A DNA stretch of 64,000 nucleotides from Sulfurospirillum_A sp029027265 (GTDB taxonomy: Bacteria > Campylobacterota > Campylobacteria > Campylobacterales > Sulfurospirillaceae), in NCBI GenBank assembly GCA_029027265.1, contig CP093061.1, positions 1,426,001-1,490,000 of the forward strand, read 5' to 3'. Below the pieces are notes generated by a model that worked only from the letters and a program-made list of their open reading frames with translations, did not search any database and was not told where the DNA came from. Numbering within the stretch: the stretch's first letter is position 1; every line of letters starts with the position of its first letter. Below, one piece after another: positions 61,797-64,000 of this stretch. A program made the translations under genes and the position numbers.

Positions 61797-63155
61797 ATGA
61801 AGTGGTCAAGAGAGTCTTGGAGAGAGTTCAATATAAAGCAACAACCAACTTATCCAAATATGAATCAACTACAATCTGTAGAAAAAGAGTTAAATAACTT
61901 TCCACCACTTGTTTTTGCTGGTGAAGTTAGACAGTTAAAAGATGATTTAGCAAAAGTTAGCCGTGGAGAAGCATTTTTACTTCAAGGTGGTGACTGTGCT
62001 GAGAGTTTTAGTGAGTTTAATGCTGACAATATAAAAAATATGTTTAAAGTTATGATGCAGATGGCAGTTGTTCTTACATTTGCTGGTGGCTGTCCTGTTG
62101 TAAAAGTAGGTCGTCTTGCTGGTCAATTTGCAAAACCTCGTTCAAGTGATATGGAAGATATTGATGGTGTTAGTCTACCAAGTTATAGAGGTGATATTAT
62201 TAATGGCAATGAATTTACATCAGACTCAAGAATACCAAACCCTGAGAGAATGGTAAAAGCGTATAATCAATCAAGTGCAACTATGAACTTGCTTCGTGCC
62301 TTTGCTCGTGGTGGTATGGCTGATCTTCATCAAGTTCAAAAGTGGAACTTAGACTTTGTCAAAGAGGGAAAGCTTGGAGAAAAGTACCAAAATCTTGCAA
62401 ATAAAATTACAGAGACTTTAGAGTTTATGGAAGCTTGTGGAATTACTTCTGCAAATACTCCTAGTATAAATGAAACTACACTTTACACTTCACACGAAGC
62501 ACTTTTGATGAACTATGAAGAGGCATTAACAAGAGAAGATAGTCTGACTGGTGATTGGTATGATTGTTCTGCTCATATGCTTTGGATAGGTGATAGAACA
62601 AGAGACGTAAATGATGCTCATGTTGAGTTTCTAAGAGGTGTTAAAAATCCAATAGGCATAAAAGCTGGTCCAACTATGACGCACGAGGGTCTAATAGAAC
62701 TTATAGAAAAAGTAAACCCTGAAAATGAAGAGGGAAGACTAAATATCATTGTAAGAATGGGAGCAGACAAAATAGAGAATGAATTTCCAAAACTAGTTCA
62801 AGCTGTGAAGAAATATGGTAAAAATGTAGTTTGGAGTATTGATCCAATGCACGGTAATACTATAAAAACATCAAATAATTACAAAACAAGAGAGTTCAAA
62901 GAGATTTTACGTGAAGTAAAGGGATTCTTTAAAGTTCATGCAGATGAAGGGACTTTTCCAGGTGGTGTTCACTTAGAGATGACAGGACAAGACGTTACTG
63001 AGTGCACTGGTGGACATAAAAAGTTGACTGAAAAAGATTTAGAAGCTAGATACCATACTCATTGTGATCCAAGACTAAATGCAGGTCAAGCTTTAGAGCT
63101 TGCATTTTTAATTGCAGAGTCACTAAAAGAAGCTAGAAATAGAATTAAATCTTAA
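61797..63155 (+). CDS. 3-deoxy-7-phosphoheptulonate synthase, class II
   Basis: First enzyme of the shikimate pathway (DAHP from PEP and erythrose-4-phosphate). The 452-residue class II (plant-like) form shows QPTYPN, EAFLLQGGDCAESF, GQFAKPRS, DPERM-type PNPERMVKAYNQS, WIGDRTRD, and the metal-binding Cys/His motifs DPMHGNT and HLEMTGQDVTECTGG. Length is full. Its last bases overlap the convergent ABC gene. No aromatic operon genes are nearby. Confidence 0.95.
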   Translation: MKWSRESWREFNIKQQPTYPNMNQLQSVEKELNNFPPLVFAGEVRQLKDDLAKVSRGEAFLLQGGDCAESFSEFNADNIKNMFKVMMQMAVVLTFAGGCPVVKVGRLAGQFAKPRSSDMEDIDGVSLPSYRGDIINGNEFTSDSRIPNPERMVKAYNQSSATMNLLRAFARGGMADLHQVQKWNLDFVKEGKLGEKYQNLANKITETLEFMEACGITSANTPSINETTLYTSHEALLMNYEEALTREDSLTGDWYDCSAHMLWIGDRTRDVNDAHVEFLRGVKNPIGIKAGPTMTHEGLIELIEKVNPENEEGRLNIIVRMGADKIENEFPKLVQAVKKYGKNVVWSIDPMHGNTIKTSNNYKTREFKEILREVKGFFKVHADEGTFPGGVHLEMTGQDVTECTGGHKKLTEKDLEARYHTHCDPRLNAGQALELAFLIAESLKEARNRIKS

Positions 63156-63720
63156 TAACTCTATCGCTACACCATGAGGCTAAGTTTTCATCGTGAGTTA
63201 TAAGTAGTATGCCTACTCTATCTAAAAACTTGACTAGGAGTTTCATAACTTCTAGTTGTGTGATATTGTCTAATGCACTTGTTGGCTCATCTGCTAAAAG
63301 GAGTTTTGGTTTCATTAAAAGTGCTCTTAGTATTGAGCAGCGTTGTAGTTGACCACCACTGAGCTTATGAGGTTTTTGCTTTAATAATAAAATATCAAGT
63401 TCAAGTGAGTTACAAATATTTTCATAACCTTCTAATGAAGCCACATCTTCTATTTGATTTTTTATACTGTATGTAGGATGAAAAGAGGTATATGGGTCTT
63501 GAAAAACTTGTGCTATATCTTTACATGTAACATCTCCTTTTAGAGGAGTTAAGTTTTTGGTGATAAGCTCAAAAAGAGTACTTTTGCCTGAGCCACTAGC
63601 ACCAAGTACAGATACTACCTCTCCTACGTCTACATGTAAAGATAAATCTTTGTATAGTGTAGGTGAATTTTTATACCCAAATGTTATATTGTCTACATGT
63701 AAAACTCTATGCTCGTACAT
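63145..63720 (-). CDS. Small ABC transporter ATPase (oligopeptide/nickel type)
   Basis: A compact ATPase, 191 residues from ATG 63720, with GGAAAAGG upstream; the alternative start at 63732 lacks a Shine-Dalgarno. Walker A GASGSGKST, a Q-loop in VFQDPYTSFHP (the DppF/OppF/NikE-like form), LSGGQLQRC signature, LLADEPTSALD and ITHDENLA. It is much shorter than typical OppF (about 320), lacking the C-terminal peptide-transporter domain. Substrate unknown. It overlaps proA by 14 bases and holds three TACATGTA copies. Confidence 0.85.
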   Translation of the reverse strand: MYEHRVLHVDNITFGYKNSPTLYKDLSLHVDVGEVVSVLGASGSGKSTLFELITKNLTPLKGDVTCKDIAQVFQDPYTSFHPTYSIKNQIEDVASLEGYENICNSLELDILLLKQKPHKLSGGQLQRCSILRALLMKPKLLLADEPTSALDNITQLEVMKLLVKFLDRVGILLITHDENLASWCSDRVIKI

Positions 63721-64000
63721 TACCTTTTCCATATATTTTAAATTTGTATGTTGTTAAGTCATTTATGCCCATGGGACCTCTTGCGTGAAGTTTGTTTGTG
63801 CTTATGCCAACTTCTGCTCCAAATCCAAACTCTGCACCATCGGTGAACCTTGTACTCGCATTGATATAGACACAAGCTGAGTCTACCTCATTTAGAAATT
63901 TTTCACCAGTTGTATAGTTTTCGGTGATGATAGCTTCTGAATGACCTGAGCCAAACTTATTGATGTGCTCTATGGCTTCATTTACACTATTAACTATTTT
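63707..64000 (-). CDS. proA: Glutamate-5-semialdehyde dehydrogenase, C-terminal part
   Basis: The gene runs off the right edge; 97 C-terminal codons are visible. The ProA motifs HINKFGSGHSEAIITE, YINASTRFTDGAEFGFGAEVGIST and KLHARGPMGINDLTTYKF are clear. It reduces gamma-glutamyl phosphate in proline synthesis. Its end overlaps the ABC gene start by 14 bases, suggesting coupling. The 5' part is outside the window. Confidence 0.94.
   Translation of the reverse strand, partial: KIVNSVNEAIEHINKFGSGHSEAIITENYTTGEKFLNEVDSACVYINASTRFTDGAEFGFGAEVGISTNKLHARGPMGINDLTTYKFKIYGKGNVRA

Larger units (their letters stand above)
1039..63701. repeat. Dispersed 8-base palindrome TACATGTA (about 39 copies)
   Basis: Copies counted by eye include 1039, 1255, 1294, 3041, 5249, 11022, 13286, 15251, 15266, 16202, 18680, 21035, 23012, 23043, 31561, 32111, 36118, 36148, 36650, 41159, 41184, 47647, 47804, 56552, 63520, 63631 and 63694. 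Base composition alone would predict only two or three. Most have T or C before and A or G after (TTACATGTAA, CTACATGTAG). They lie in genes in different frames (Leu-His-Val, Thr-Cys-Lys/Asn) and in 3' intergenic sites, and are absent from all IS elements. Confidence 0.8.

Noticed and set aside
1..64000. CRISPR array, prophage, integron, rRNA
   Set aside because: No regularly spaced repeats, no phage structural genes, no integrase other than transposases, and no ribosomal RNA sequence were seen.

Overview
The window is AT-rich DNA (roughly 30-35% GC by eye) from a Gram-negative, flagellated bacterium. Protein sequences and gene neighbourhoods (AtpB, GatB, GpsA, NagZ, MotA/MotB/FliP, a very long FlgL, a two-gene ZnuA/NicO zinc locus, YgiQ, class II DAHP synthase) point to Campylobacterota and most resemble Sulfurimonas-type organisms. 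The genus is inferred from recall of protein families, not from a search.

Layout. 1-6.9 kb (+): a packed housekeeping run (atpB, small membrane protein, ThiE-like, gatB, gpsA, nagZ, a dihydroorotase homologue, an AMMECR/Memo-like protein). 6.9-10.9 kb (+): an envelope cluster of two EptA-type phosphoethanolamine transferases flanking a diacylglycerol kinase and a tyrosine-phosphatase-like protein. 10.9-17.3 kb (-): truA, an LptF/G permease, prepilin peptidase, uppS, an unknown gene, coaBC and glmU, mostly overlapping by a few bases. 17.4-19.7 kb (+): motA-motB-fliP. 19.8-22.5 kb: zinc uptake and regulation (nicO-like and znuA on -, a Zur-type Fur protein on +), with two matching palindromic operators between them. 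22.5-26.4 kb (-): a hypothetical gene, an amino-acid ABC permease and binding protein, and YgiQ. 26.5-32.6 kb (+): MFS, ppnP, an APC permease, DUF2892, a Crp/Fnr regulator, a multiply broken hrpB helicase, and an S4-domain protein. 32.6-38.3 kb: cold-shock protein, tRNA-Leu(CAA), HU, flgL and ftsK.

From 38.3 to 55.2 kb the window is an insertion-sequence graveyard. It holds IS3, three IS256 copies, ISAs1, IS1182 and IS5-type elements, nearly all broken. These sit around pit, purL, an ion-channel gene, and an MCP plus binding-protein pair, with remnants of at least three ordinary genes (DUF2157, a thioredoxin-like protein, an unknown C-terminus). 55.1-64 kb returns to intact genes: bpt, two small genes, the aapJQMP general amino-acid ABC operon, rarD, class II DAHP synthase, a small ABC ATPase, and the C-terminus of proA at the right edge.

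The most unusual signal is the palindrome TACATGTA. I count about 39 copies by eye, inside genes and between them, but none inside any insertion sequence. The intergenic copies lie at 3' ends of genes; three pairs form hairpins and another flanks a terminator, and two run straight into Shine-Dalgarno sequences. A second theme is genes without a canonical start codon: ftsK and an ABC permease both appear to start at ATT placed 6-7 bases after AGGA.
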